From Dastarcus helophoroides (lineage: Eukaryota > Arthropoda > Insecta > Coleoptera > Bothrideridae): 64,000 nucleotides of DNA. The DNA is taken from assembly GCA_028583605.1 (NCBI GenBank), contig CM053329.1:9114001-9178000 (forward strand). The letters run 5' to 3'. The notes under the pieces are model-generated. The model made no database searches. It had not been told where the DNA came from and worked only from the letters and a program-made list of their open reading frames with translations. The translations under genes and the position numbers were made by a program. Positions 33,067 through 44,681 of the stretch are shown one piece after another (position 1 is the stretch's first letter; the number at the start of each line of letters is the position of its first letter).

Positions 33067-33701
33067 ATGGTGGGTCACCGGCTCATAATGGAGAGGGCGC
33101 TCAAAAAGGCGCCCATTCTGGGTGCGCTGATGCACCATCTACCAGTAAAATGTAACTTCACAAAATCGTACCGTATAAAAATCAATGAACTACAGGCAAG
33201 AATACCAAATGTAAGTATATACACGGATGGATCAAATACAAATACGGGCACTGGAGCAGGAATCTTCTCAGAAGACCTGAACCTAAATGTAAGTATTAAG
33301 TTAGATAAATACTCAACAATCTTTCAAGCGGAGATGTTGGGAATTTCATATAGCACCGAACAAATGACGCAACTTAACATTATAGAAAAATATATCCAAA
33401 TAAAAAAGGGCAGCCAGGCAGCCCTTAAGGGAAGAATGTGAAAACAAACTCAGTGCTGGTATGGAACTGCCACTTAGCTTTTCGTCTATCACAGGAGAAT
33501 GCAATTGATCTAATATGGATCAAAGGACATTCTGGGAAAGAAGGAAACGAACGCACTGACAAACTGACAAGGAAGGGTTCGGATGGACAATTCGTTGGAC
33601 CAGAACCAACCCTTGTCCTGGCTAGATCAGCCGTAAGATCCCTACTTAACGAAGCAATTCATCGTAAACACAAAGCCCAATGGGCATCAATAACAACATA
33701 A
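33067..33701 (+). pseudogene. RNase H domain of the LINE
   Basis: Two frames carry the domain. At 33067-33441 are SIYTDGSNTNTGTGAGIF (first catalytic Asp) and FQAEMLGI (catalytic Glu). At 33438-33701 is LIWIKGHSGKEGNERTDKL (the late His/Asp block). The expected DSQAAL block appears as GSQAAL, so that Asp is replaced. A stop at 33439 splits the domain. The domain removes RNA from the RNA-DNA hybrid in this family. Confidence 0.85.
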
Positions 33702-33725
33702 AGACAAACTGAGGCATTCATTAGA

Positions 33726-34060
33726 ATGCCGTGCAGGCAAAGGGCAAAACTATGCCTACCACTTTCAAGAAATCACCTCAGGAAACTTGTAGGGATTTGG
33801 ACAGGTCACTGTCGATTAAACAAACACATCCACAGAATGGGAATTATAAACGACCAGAGTTGTAAGGGGTGTTTAGGAGAGGATAAGAGTGTCGAGGACC
33901 TGATGTGTCACTGCCCGACACTAGCAACAATCAGAGGATCCACGCTGGGAGACTTCTGGCCTAGTGTGGCCAATTTGAGAGAGGCGCATCGAAGGGATGT
34001 TTTTCAGTTTCTCAACAAGGTTGGTCGACTAAATGATGACCAAGGACACCTCAATCACGG
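33726..34060 (+). pseudogene. C-terminal Cys/His region of the LINE
   Basis: The frame opens at 33726 with RQRAKLCLPLSRNHLRKLVG and GHCRLNKHIHRMGI, followed by a C-x2-C...H-x-C knuckle (CKGC, then MCHCPTL). This is the usual tail of RNase-H-bearing LINEs. The open frame continues to 34511, but after about 34060 the sequence looks like 3' UTR and flank and is not convincing protein. Confidence 0.8.
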
Positions 34061-34100
34061 TGATAGCACAATGGACCCCGAAAGGGGTGGCCTAAACTCT

Positions 34101-34783
34101 ATGCAACCCACCTCGAATCCAGAATCCAAAACGAAGACAATGTATTTAAAGGGATATGCGATCAGTAAAAAATTCAAATTATTGAACAAGTTTGTTAAAA
34201 GAAAACTTCAGTTCTTTCTTTTCTTAACGTTCTTGGCTATTAGGTCTCCAAAACTACGAAAGTCCTTTTTCCACCATTTCATCAGGTTTAGACTGGAGGT
34301 CCATTTCCTAGTTGTCTTCTTCTTCATTCCATCTCTATCCCATCTTTGTTACTATCATTATGTACTTCCGGAAAGAAGGGTTCCCCTCCATATTCTACAA
34401 AAAGGAAATCTTAAGCAAAACTGCAGATATTACCCGTGCCATGGCGCTTTCTTTCAAATTGGTCGCCTGAGACGTCAGCCAATTCTTAAATTTTGGATAA
34501 ATTGTTTGTAAAGTGAAGTTTTTCTTCTGTAAGCGCGACTTCGGACTTTAACCTACTCTAAAACCAAACCACTCTGAACCAAAATGACCAAAAATTAATC
34601 CTACCAATTGAAAAACATTTTAAAAAGATGTTTGCGCTGTCACGACTAATGTCATCAAATGAGGACAAACATAAATTTGTAAATAATTCACAATTCACCT
34701 TTTTGCTTCCCAGAATTTCATTTGATTTTACCATTAAGAACACACTTGTCTGCTAAAAATACAATTTGGCTTGTAAATCTATA
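34101..34783. other. 3' UTR of the LINE and unassigned flank
   Basis: No poly(A) or terminal repeat could be placed confidently. The stretch 34180-34540 is moderately GC-balanced but not recognised. Confidence 0.4.
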
Positions 34784-34787
34784 GTAT

Positions 34788-35143
34788 TGTTGCGTGTTAT
34801 CGGTACAGAAATTAAAACTTCGTGAATTGTAAATACTTTATTTCACACTTATTTCGGAATACTACAATTATGATTAACTTAACTAGCAGACTATCTAACT
34901 ATCTGACTACCCGATTAACTAACCAACTAATTAACTGACTGCTGAGGGAAAGACGACTGAGTACTTATACCGTTCCGGTTTTCTAGACGAATCTCAGTAT
35001 AGATAAGATTATCGCTTGCGAAAACATCTGGAGCGCTTATCTGCCATATGATTCATTCTCGCGGCCGCTTCCCATTATCAAATGTTTCTAGAGAATTTCT
35101 TATACAATCCCTAATACAAATTTTATAACTACATTTTGTTACA
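34788..35143 (-). mobile_element. Solo LTR, copy B
   Basis: This is a 356-bp copy of the same LTR family. The minus-strand ends are TGTAACAAAATG and ...CACGCAACA. The flanks are GTAT (34784-34787) and ATAT (35144-35147), a one-base mismatch from a perfect 4-bp duplication. It shares the gcggccgc and tctagaga landmarks. Confidence 0.75.
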
Positions 35144-35147
35144 ATAT

Positions 35148-37648
35148 GTATGTAGGTTCGCAGAAGACATAATCATAGTACAACAGTCCCATTGAATGCG
35201 TGGCAGTTACATAACTTGATAAAAAGTTGCGACAACTGTTTCAATTAGAATATAATTATGGAATTATGGTTGTTGTCGTATGGGGAAGCAGAATTTAAAA
35301 ATTGTTAAAATGACGAAATTTGGATATAAGAGTCCTACATATGGTACGTCATCATTTGAAAATTTAGAGAAAAGTATAAATACTAAAAGAAGCTCGAAAT
35401 TTACTTTTGGGGAAAAAATGGAAAATTTCTAAAATAAAAATAAATTTTGAAATAAAGTTAAAATTCTGCATTTATGTTGAAATATCAAATTTCAGACAAA
35501 GAATTTCAACAAAATCAACACAAAAATAAAAATCATAACTCTAAAACCCTAACAATTTTTCCAAATACTGCCTTACCAATTTCAATTTATTTGCTAGAAG
35601 TTTCAACATTTCTAAAAAATAAAGTCAACATTTAAAGAAAAACACTCTAAATTGATTAAAAAATCTCGAATGTTCAAGTTTAGATATCAAAATTTTCAAA
35701 AATGTTAAATAACAATCACCAAATATTAGAACTGAAACAAAAGAAGGAAAATCTTAATTTATAAAAAAGCTCTGAAAACTGTAAATATTTAGATTTGGTT
35801 ATTAAAGAAAGATGTGAAAAGAAGAAAATTTAAATCCATAATTTTAAGAAAATTTAGAATTTTGAAAATAAAAACGGAAAAATTACGTGTATAAAACACC
35901 TTCAGAATTCCTCCTTTTTCTTATTTAGTTGGAAATGTCGCCTTTTTCTAAAACTTTCCAAATTTCCAGAAAATGAGGAAACTTCTAGAATACTCTTATT
36001 TCTGGAAATGCAAAATGAAAAAGAAAACTCGTAAATTTAAATAAAAAATTCTCGAATTTTCAAATTTAAATTACGTTGCTAAGAAACATCTAAAAGAAAA
36101 ACAACAGAAATTTTGAATTCAAGAAAAGAAGAAATTTTAGGGAAACTGGATTTTTAAATGAAAATATTCTAAATTATTAAATTTAAGGAAGAAAATAGTA
36201 ATTTTGTTGTCTTTTTTTAAAGTTAAAATCACTCCTACAGTTTAATCCACATTCTATTATGCCTTTAGAGAACTGCAAAATTTAATTCTAGATTCTGGAA
36301 AAAGATTTGCAAATTTTCTACAAGGTAGATGTATAAATAACAATTTAACATATTTTAAGTTGAAAGGTGCCAATTACAGTACACAGTCCCTTCCAACAAT
36401 TAGCAGAAAAATTAATAATGGCTACTTGGCACCTTTCAACAATAATCGATTCGAATATAGACATTACTGTCCAATAAAGTGGCAAAAGAAACTAAACGGC
36501 AGTTGTTCACAAAAAGGCATATGCACTTAACCCGGCCAAAGATCGGCCATAAATTATCCATTTTGGTGAAATTTTAATATTTCAATCTATGGAGCAGCGA
36601 TAGCACATCTTTTTGTGGGGATACGTTGGCGACCCCAACGAAATAAATCATACATGTCTTACTCGTGCCCGCCCCGACTATACAACGTTTAGTAATACCT
36701 AACGATGTGGTCGAATGCAAAAAGAGATATGTCCCATGTTTCATAAAAAAAGCCCCCGCGGCCGTGGCGACAGGATCAACAAGGGATGGGATTATCGCAA
36801 TATGATTGATAGAGAGGGAAAATCGTACGTATCGTATATCGGAAGTTAATGTTTGGCTTTTCAGCGAAAAATTTGTATTTCCCCCTACATATACGTGTGG
36901 GTTTGTATTAGAAAAATAAATACCAAAGTAATCAATTCCAGAAATTGAATAAGTCCTTATGGTGTTAAAATAATTTGATCACAAATGTTGGTGGTATTGA
37001 TTTCCTTGAAGTTATAGATAAAATGAAATTGTAGAAGTTCAAAATGACCTAGGAAGGTATCAAAAATCACCTAGATAATAAGAGGACTGTCAGCCTTATT
37101 TGCAATTATATGCAAGACTAGCTGCCCCCGCGACATTGTTTGGTCCAATGTCATATTTCAAAATAAAACGTGTCCTTTTATTTTAATAGAATAATAGATT
37201 TCAAGGTTCGCGCCCTTTATTCTAGTACCCGCTAGAATTATTGTAGATGAGGCGCAATATTATATCAGCTAAAGATGCTCTAGTCAGAGTTCGGCACTCT
37301 TCCGCCATATTTCAGCTATTTCATAGCGTGAAAATTCCTACCTACAATGTTTGATATTTTTAGCTGTTTGGTTAATGTTTACGTTTCTAGAAAAGTGAAA
37401 CCATGTTTGTACCTAAACATAAAAAATAGCTAAAATTATGAAAAATGATATTTCAGATAAATGTGCATAACAGGCCATGAAGTATTAAATCGACCTTTAG
37501 ATAAGTTACTGAAAAAGTCACTAGAACTAAAGCGGCCTTCACAAGTAAACATTTTGATGATTAAGGTGTTGTCTATATTTCAGGGGTTGTTGGGCAGGAA
37601 TAATAGGACTAAATGTTTTACAATATTATTTTTATTACCATTATAATA
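35148..37648. other. Intergenic sequence
   Basis: A-rich low complexity runs from 35290 to 36350. It is followed by a small inverted-repeat element (36359-36440) and more mixed sequence. No gene is recognised. The frame at 37461-37646 is not convincing. Confidence 0.5.
36359..36440. repeat. 82-bp element with 15-bp perfect terminal inverted repeats
   Basis: The sequence begins gttgaaaggtgccaa and ends with its exact complement ttggcacctttcaac. The 52-bp centre has no structure. It could be a tiny MITE or a hairpin-forming remnant. Confidence 0.6.
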
Positions 37649-38841
37649 GTAGGGTATATCAAATATGAACCGGAATTTCTATCATGTCGCCATGAGGGCG
37701 TCGGAAGATGTGCGCATATTCTTAGACATGTTAGGTGGAGATATCACGTGACTTCCTGCGCTCAAGCGAATTCCGTTCTCGCCGTTCGTCAGTTATATAT
37801 ACAATGAGTACAATACAAGAGGTTGATCCGCACGTTGCGCAGCGCATTATTATTAAATTTCTTGCCGTTGAAGGAGTAAAGCCCGCCAAAATTCTTCGTA
37901 GACTAGAAGCACAGTTTGGGGATACTTGTTTGAAAAAAACTCAAGTGTATGAATGGCCCAAAAAATTTTTGGAAGGACCAACTCAAGTTGAAAATGAACC
38001 CCATGCCTGTCGTCCTCGGACCAATGTGACTGCGGACAAAATTAACACTGTTCAACGCCGTTTGAAAGTGCAGCTCAGCTAGGGATAAGCTTTGAGAGTG
38101 CTCAATCCACCATTACAGATGAGTTGGTGTTTCGAAAAATTTCTGCCAGTTGAATACCTCGTCTTTTGACTGAAGAACAGAAACAAGAACGCCTCGAGAT
38201 TTGTCAGCGTCATCTTGAACGTTTTCCTAGTGATCCTAGTGTACCGTTACGTATAATGAAACTTGGCTCCACCATTACACCCCTGAATCTAAACAAGCAA
38301 GCATGGAGTGGAGAAGAAGGGGGGAAGATGCACCCGTCAAGGCAAAAACTCGCCCCTCAGCTACAAAGGTACTTGCGACAGTGTTTTGGGATTTTGAAGA
38401 AATTGTGCACGTCAATTTTCTGCATGAACGTCGTGCGGTTAATGTTGCCTACTACTGCTAACTATTGGATAAAGCAAAACGTGGATATCGGCGGAGGAGG
38501 CGCGAATTTTTGGTCGGAAGTGTGATTTTGCTTCACGATAATGCTCGCCCCCACTCAGCAAATCTGACACATTAAAAATTAGAGAAAATGCATTGGGCAA
38601 TATTAGAACACCCTCCTTATAGTCCCGACTTATCACTATGAGATTATCATTTGTTTGGTCAACGGAAAGAAGCTTTAGGAGGTAAGAGATTCCATTTGTG
38701 CGCAATTGGCTGCAAACACGCCTCTCTTCTTTTTATGATGATGGGATTAAAAAACTCCGAATCCGTTGGAAAAAATGTATAACAAAATCAGGAGGTTATG
38801 TAGAAAAATAGTTAATAACTTTCATATTTGATTTAACCTTG
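37649..38841 (+). mobile_element. Mariner transposon, near full-length, decayed
   Basis: The ends carry matching inverted sequence (gggtatatcaaatatgaa at the left and ttcatatttgatttaacc at the right) and a TA on each side (37647-37648 and 38842-38843). The 1193-bp length suits a mariner with one transposase gene. Transposase pieces run through it in three frames. Confidence 0.85.
37735..38800 (+). pseudogene. Mariner transposase (SETMAR-like), multiply frameshifted
   Basis: From 37804 the N-terminal DNA-binding region reads well (EVDPHVAQRIIIKFLAVEG, AKILRRLEAQFGD, TQVYEWPKKFLEG). RLLTEEQKQERLEICQRHLE follows at about 38160. The catalytic part is scattered: a DETW-type block near 38250 is no longer readable, ILLHDNARPHSANLT lies near 38525 out of frame, and the PPYSPDLSxCDYHLF block near 38610 carries stops. 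It is a dead copy of a common insect mariner lineage. Confidence 0.85.
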
Positions 38842-38843
38842 TA

Positions 38844-40014
38844 ATTCACAGGTCAACAAAAAATTATTGGCATCAGTTTTTTTGTCACACCTACAGTTCT
38901 CTTAAATAAGACATTGATTATATTTCAAAATAGGAAAAATTTGATACATAAGAAATAAAAACCTTAAACAATACTTTAACTTTATTGAGCAATAATTTTT
39001 ACTAACGATAACATATTTTACCTCAATGGTAACATTTTAAGTGCCTATTTTTTTGCGTTTCCTTTTCCCTTTCCTTGTGGTACATTTTGTTGTTCTCCAT
39101 GAAATACCAAAATAATCACCCATCATGTTGATATTCCTTGGTCTATGACTCTGCTTTTAATTTCCTTTATATCCTGATGCTCTTCACTCACATCACACAA
39201 GTTTTTAGAAAAAAAATCAAGATGGTTGTACAAAAAGTAGATTTTCTAAGGCAACAAAAATGTTTGAACTTGTCTATCATATTAGCTACAATAAATTCAA
39301 TATTTAAGGTCTTTTACATTGCCCAAAACTTTTTTAAATCATTTTTCTTTCTAATTATCCTTTCTTCAAAGAAGAAATCGAACATCATTTTAGGAATATA
39401 TCAGACCTAATAAAAAATCTTTTTTTTAGTTTAACTTGTGATGGAAATCTTTTACCGAAATATTTAAAACATCCACATTTGGGCAAGACTTTTATAAATT
39501 ATTGCGGAACATGAAAAATTTACTAAATCCCTTTTGTTGACCGAAGATCATGAAAACAACTTTCAAATCTCTACGTAGCATCCAATCGTGAACTGAATAG
39601 TTATTTCTCAATAAAATAATACTAGGATTTTCCTAAAGTTTCCTCATATAGACAGAAGAAGTGACAGCCAACTGTATAAGCTTATAACATTTTGATTTTA
39701 TTGTCAACCTGATAACATTTGAATGATAAAAAATAATCTTTTTACATTTTGAATATTAAAATGTCGAAAATTGCAAAGTGCTACGGCTTTTTTATTATTT
39801 TTTTCGAGCTTTGCGTTCCAAAAAGCATGGGTGTTAGGTAATATTATTAAAAAGGTTTTCATCATTGGTCTAGGCCTGGGATTTTCAGCAAAAATTGACG
39901 TAAGATATAAAAGAATCACTCTGAAAACAAATGATAACAAATCAAAATATTTAATGATAATTACGTTATGATTTTAGGAACACCAAACACCATTAAGAAA
40001 TGTTACAGTGCTAC
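38844..40014. other. Intergenic sequence
   Basis: AT-rich sequence. The frames at 39138-39410 and 39704-39971 match nothing I know and overlap each other on opposite strands. Confidence 0.5.
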
Positions 40015-40294
40015 CACACGACCATGTCTAAATCTTACTAGTTCTTTAAAAGTTCAGTGCCTACTCTTATTATTATACTTAGATAGATTAGATTTGATAT
40101 ATGGGTCGGTCAGGATATATACATTCCTCTCATCACTGCGACCTTAAAGATCTATTGTGATAAACCCAGATATATATTGTTCCTAAATTCTTAAGCCTTT
40201 GTAAAAGCCTAGAATTTTCCTAGGAGAAATTTTACTTATCTCTGCGGTGTAACTTGTATCTGTTCCAGGTGAAGTAGTCTATCATTTTGAGACG

Positions 40295-40900
40295 TCATCT
40301 TAGCGCGCAGTGTCCTGTGAGAAAACCTGTTATTAACCTTAACTTCAGTTTGCTGAGGTCGAGAAGTTCCTTCGTCTTGGTAGGCAAATATGTGATGGAG
40401 TTTTTCGCATGGTTTTGTCCTGCAATTAATTTCCAATGGGATTCTTTTTGTTTCTCTTTCCATTTGTGGACTTCATTTCTTGTATGACATTTTGCTATAC
40501 CAAAGTAAGGTTCTAGTCCAAGAAATGGGGATGCTGCAAATTCTCTGGCCAGGCGATCGGCAACCTCATTTCCTTCAATACCTATGTGTGCTGGCACCCA
40601 CATCAAGATTACCTTGTTGCGGGCAGCCAACTGTTTTAGTATTTGTAGGCAGTTCCACTCTAGTATGGATTTGACAGTAAAGCTACTTAGACCTTTAAGC
40701 GCTATTTTACTGTCTAAACAGATACAGATCCTTGCACCTCGTAATTCCTTTCATAGACATTCAAAAGTGCATAATTCTATGGCATGTACTTCTGCCTGGA
40801 AGATTGTGGGAGTTTAACCTAAGGCTTTTGTTAGCCTATATCTTGGGCTATATGCGCCGACCCCAACTGTTTCTGCTGTTTTTGACCCATCCGTGTACCA
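40295..40900 (-). pseudogene. RNase H domain of the 40-43 kb LINE
   Basis: Right to left: LIWYTDGSKTAETVGVGA (first Asp) near 40890, TPTIFQAEVHAIELC (Glu) near 40800, ICICLDSKIALKGL (Asp) near 40715, then ILMWVPAHIGIEGNEVADRL (late His/Asp) near 40590 and LKLRLITGFLTGHCALR at 40300. All key blocks are present, but at least one stop splits the frame between the Glu and Asp blocks. The domain digests RNA in the RNA-DNA hybrid in this family. Confidence 0.85.
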
Positions 40901-41428
40901 GATAAGTGATCCTTTGCGGTAGTTTAGGGTTTTGGTGCATCCCACCCATTTATGACCACTTCAAGTGAATGCTCCAACTTGTTTTGTATTGTATCAACCG
41001 GTTTTATCATTGCCGATGACACAAATTCTTTGAAAATCCTCATGCGTTCGATAAAGTCTCCTTCCTTCAGACATACTGCCTAAACCAGTGTTAAAGCCTC
41101 CAGAATTGCCTCCTTCTTTACCTGTAGATGTAAAGGGGGAATTGAGCATGGCTTCCAGAGCTGCAGTTGGACAAGTTTTCATTACTTCTGTAATTTCAAG
41201 ACATACTAAACGTTATACTTTTGTAAATTTATCTTGTGCTGTTTTTTCTTTTGCCTTTGACCACCATATTAACGAGGCGTACGTAACCATTGGTCAGATA
41301 ACCGTCAAGTAGGACCAGTTGATCATTTTGGGGTTCAGTCCCCAGGTTTTTCCAAAGAGTCTACGGCAGGTCCATTTTACCACTGTTGTACGTTCGACTA
41401 CCTTTGTCAAGTGTATGTTCCAAGTAAG

Positions 41429-41842
41429 TTACTGATCTAGCATTAAATCTAGATATTTTGTCTCACTTGAGAAGTCAATTTGTATTCCGTTTATAATAGG
41501 AACTATTAATAAGAACTTACTTCTTTTAGTAAATGGGATAATAACTGTTTTGCTTGGGTTGATTCTTAGGCCTTTCTTCCAGCACCAATTGTTAATGATA
41601 TTTAGGGCGATTTGCATCAGGTTTGATATAACTCTGTCATGCTTTCCCCTTACAGTGACGACAATGTCATTCGCATATCCCCGCGTTTCAAAACCTGAGT
41701 TGTGTAACTTTAAAAGGAGGTCGTCTACAGCAATAGACCATAGTAGGGGCGATAATACTCTTCCTTGAGGACAGTCCTTTACCGCAGTCACCATTTCTAA
41801 GTCCCCTCCCAAAATTGCTTTGATTCTTCTTTTTGTAAGCAT
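41429..41842 (-). pseudogene. RT palm fragment with mutated catalytic box
   Basis: It begins RRIKAILGGDLE and has the block VKDCPQGRVLSPLLWSIAVD. The catalytic box is Tyr-Ala-Asn-Asp at 41665-41676, so the first catalytic Asp is changed. WCWKKGLRINPSKTVIIPF and TKYLDLMLDQ then follow. The frame is open for 137 codons. The rest of the RT toward 42320 is broken into several frames. Confidence 0.85.
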
Positions 41843-42327
41843 GGATTGTATCCACTTGGTTGTTGTTGTTTCAAAGCCCTTGTTTCATGCAGCTCTTTTT
41901 ATAGATTCTTATGAAGTGTTGTCAAAGGCATCCTCTACATCAATAAATGCACAAGGAGCAATTGATCCTTTTCATGCGGTTATGTAAGGCCGTCTCGGTA
42001 GATTTACCTGATTGATAAAAAAATTGGTTCTTGTGAAGTGGTGCCTGTATTAGGACTTTCCTTCTAATGTGATAATCCATGATTTTTCTCCATTATTTTG
42101 GGGAGAAATGAGGTTAGGCTATTAGATCTATAAGATTTAGTCTGGGCGTTTGATCGCCTTTTAACCTTTGGGATGAAAGCCACATAAACTTCACTCCAGG
42201 TTAGGTTCCCCAGGCAATAACTAGTTGAGTTAATGGAGTCATGTCAACCCTCTTGCATCAGGGCTGGGAAGATTCCGTCTTCGCCTGGTGATTTGTAGGG
42301 CTTAAAAGAATTTACCGCCCATTGTAT

Positions 42328-42702
42328 TGTAACGCAATGTAAATAGATGTAATAGAATTTAGAATAGAATTGTATAATTTAGTAAATAAAAAAAGTTTCT
42401 AGAAGGATCTGATAAGGGGAAAGCGGCCGCGATAACGAAACAAATGGCAGATAAGCGCTCTAGAAATGTCGGCAAACGATAAGCCTTATCTGCCGAAAAG
42501 TTCTAGAAGCCGGGGGCCAAAACTATAAAAAGGCGGTCAGCTTTCCCTCGAGTCAGTCAGTTCGAAGTCACTGTAGTTAGTGGGTTAGCAATTAGTAAAC
42601 AAGTAGTGAGTTACTGTTTAGTTGAAGTGTGCCGAGTTAATTTGGTAATAAAGTGGTGTAATTCACACGTGGTAATCTATTTGAACCGATAGGCCCGTAA
42701 CA
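42328..42702 (+). mobile_element. Solo LTR, copy C, best preserved
   Basis: The unit is 375 bp, starts TGTAACG, ends CCGTAACA, and is flanked by perfect GTAT duplications (42324-42327 and 42703-42706). Inside are a TATA box (tataaaaagg, 42524-42533), an insect-type initiator TCAGT about 30 bp further (42553 and 42557), and AATAAA at 42647-42652. These give a credible U3-R-U5 layout. No gag/pol or primer-binding site follows, so it is a solo LTR. The family is probably Ty3/gypsy-like, from the 4-bp duplication only. Confidence 0.85.
42524..42562 (+). promoter_or_regulatory. LTR core promoter: TATA box and initiator
   Basis: tataaaaagg is followed about 30 bp later by agtcagtcag, which holds two overlapping TCAGT initiator matches. 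The spacing is that of a standard insect Pol II core promoter, and the equivalent region is recognisable but worn in copies A, B and D. Confidence 0.6.
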
Positions 42703-43115
42703 GTATTTTTTTTTAGTGAAGATTCTTCTTGATAGGCCAATTCAGCCAGTGAGGCAATGTATGCACTCTTCTGACCGAGCCCTATGTTGGATATTTTCGT
42801 TTTCAATGCAGTCAAAGAAGTGGGTTTGCAAAAGCAAGTCAACGCTTTCTTTTCTGCTTTTAGTGTAGCTGCCATCAGATTTCTGAAGCAGCCCAATACA
42901 ATTTGAGTAGTATTTTGACAGGATCTTTGTTTTAGACTTTCTCCGATCTTTATTATATTCAGTTCCAGCTCTTCTCATACGATACAATTATGAGGTTTAT
43001 TAGTTCGTTGGATTGAAATTCTAGATCTTCCACTGTATCAATTATTGCTGGTTGATCAGGGATTTCGGACTTTAGTAAGTCACGGTATAACTTTCAGTCT
43101 GTTAGTTTTGGGTTT

Positions 43116-44072
43116 CTGCAAGTTTGATATTATATTTACATTTATCTGAAATGAAACAGTTTTTCATTTATATATTCTCTCAAGAAAAATTGTTAGCACG
43201 GTCGAGTTCTTAGAAGTGGAAGGATGAGATGTACTAGAATGAAAATAACGTTAAAGGAACTCCTAAAAATACTCTAAGTTTTAATGAAAATGTTATTAAA
43301 ATAGATTTAGTAGTTTCCGAGATTAGCCCGAACAAACTATCAGTCGACAGATTTTATTTAACATTTCTACTACTCAGTTTGGAAATATTTAAATTTTTAT
43401 TAGCAAATGTTGACATAATTCTAAAATATTTTTTGAAATATGACTACGTGATATCTATATATTTCAAAAAATGTTTTAGAATATTGTCAACATTTGTTAA
43501 TAAAAATTTTAAAATTTCCAAACTGGGTCGTAGAAAAGTTAAATAAAATTAATAAACATAACGTTACCGACCAATAAGAGTCCACCATGAAAAATGAGAC
43601 ATTTAGATGACAACATTTCACAGCACTTGTCGCAAAGTTCTATTGTTACTATAATTTTTTTTAAATTTTATGATAATTTTTTTTAAATTAATAAAGTAAG
43701 CATCAAAAAATATATAAAAGTTCTTATCGGGGCGTGCAAATCAAAGAAGGAAAGATAGAGAATTATTTTTAGATGAACCCAACAGTATCTACCTAATAAT
43801 AATGATACATTAACCAGACATTGTATGATGTGGAGTTTAGGATATGCCGTTGTTATATTAATAAATTACAGTTAAACATGTCATGGACTGACTCGTCGCA
43901 GTCACAAAATTAGAGTTGGGTTTGAACGGTCCGTAGTTATAAATAAATAATTTTGAACAATAAGTATCATGTATTATGTTTATTCTGAAGCAGATGTAAA
44001 AAAACAGTGATGCAAAGGAAAGTAAATTTAAAGTAAAACTTATGACACTCGAAAATCTAAAATACAAACAGC
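43116..44072. other. Intergenic sequence with a large palindrome
   Basis: Apart from the inverted repeat at 43351-43549 I see no recognised feature. The minus-strand frame at 43858-44067 is not convincing. Confidence 0.5.
43351..43549. repeat. Large inverted repeat with 91-bp arms
   Basis: The left arm 43351-43441 (attttatttaacatttctac... ttttttgaaatat) is repeated inverted at 43459-43549 with a few substitutions. The loop is only 17 bp. The arm core (cagtttggaaatatttaaat) and the downstream accgaccaataag phrase recur at 45220-45385, so this is a dispersed element. Confidence 0.75.
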
Positions 44073-44304
44073 ATTTTATTAAGATAACAAAAAAATGAAT
44101 TTATCTATTTTAAATTAGCAGAGATATACCAAAACTACATACATAAATTATTTACGCAGAAGCTAATAAAATTACATAAAAACCATGAAAAGTTCTGTTT
44201 ATAACATTATGGATAGGAAACAATTTTTGAATAAGCTTCCTGTTCCCAATAGTCCAAAACTCTAACCTTGTAATTACCTCTGGTTCTTTCACATGAAGTG
44301 TCAC
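44073..44304 (-). other. Possible terminal exon with poly(A) signal
   Basis: On the minus strand a pyrimidine-rich acceptor (tgatttgtttcag) ends at 44305. It is followed by an open stretch (DTSCERTRGNYKVRVLDYWE, then a stop after about 32 codons in one frame, or 50 codons in another) and then AATAAA near 44078-44073. The order fits a last exon, but I recognise no protein and no upstream exon joins cleanly. Confidence 0.25.
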
Positions 44305-44414
44305 CTGAAACAAATCACAGTTATTAGTATTTAAAGTGCAGCATTAATATTACTATATATCGTTATAGTATATAATTAATTAGTGAATTTTAACTATTTA
44401 AAACTGTATGGATT

Positions 44415-44681
44415 TTAGATTATTCCTATGAAAATATGATCTTGATTCCTAATAGAATTTATGAGGTTTCTTTGATCAATACCAATTGTACCGTTGAAAG
44501 CTGTATCGGGCAGTATTCCTTGATTGCATTGAAGTTTTGCCATATGTGAGAAGTGTAATGGCGCGATGTTACCATCCATTCGCGACAACTCACAGGTAGC
44601 TAATCATTCAAAACAAATGTGAATGTTGGCAGATGCAACTTTCTTGAGATCCCTTCCCAAACTGAATAGGTCCTTTCTCAT
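44415..44681 (-). pseudogene. Unrecognised 88-codon frame with one internal TGA
   Basis: From an ATG at 44681 the minus-strand frame runs 88 codons to a TAA at 44415 with a single TGA at codon 26. The composition (for example FNGTIGIDQRNLINSIRNQD) is protein-like and unlike the surrounding AT-rich noise. It may be a fragment of a decayed gene or element together with the possible exon to its left. Confidence 0.25.

Larger units (their letters stand above)
32265..34100 (+). mobile_element. R1/I-group-like LINE with RNase H, 5'-truncated
   Basis: The element starts in the middle of the RT and continues through an RNase H domain and a C-terminal Cys/His knuckle (GHCRLNKHIHRMG, then CKGC...HCPTL near 33870). 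The RT plus RNase H layout fits I/R1-group LINEs, often with insertion-site preference. Frame breaks occur at about 32833, 33064, 33441 and 33701. A related but distinct element lies at 40015-43115. Confidence 0.85.
40015..43115 (-). mobile_element. R1/I-group-like LINE with RNase H, split by a solo LTR
   Basis: On the minus strand the element runs from pre-RT sequence (42707-43115, NRRAGTEY- and KTDW-type blocks, SKYYSNCIGLLQKSDGSYTK) into the RT (AVNSFKPYKSPGEDGIFPAL at about 42250-42310), the palm (41429-41842), RNase H (40295-40900) and a terminal GHCALR block. The solo LTR at 42328-42702 sits inside the RT, so the LTR is the younger insertion. There are numerous stops and frameshifts. 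Confidence 0.85.

Noticed and set aside
34060..34511. C-terminal extension of the 33726-34511 frame as protein
   Set aside because: No LINE homology is seen after the Cys/His region, and the sequence looks like UTR and flank.
39704..39971. Overlapping frames on both strands (78 and 66 codons)
   Set aside because: No recognisable motif. Mutual antisense overlap in AT-rich sequence suggests chance.
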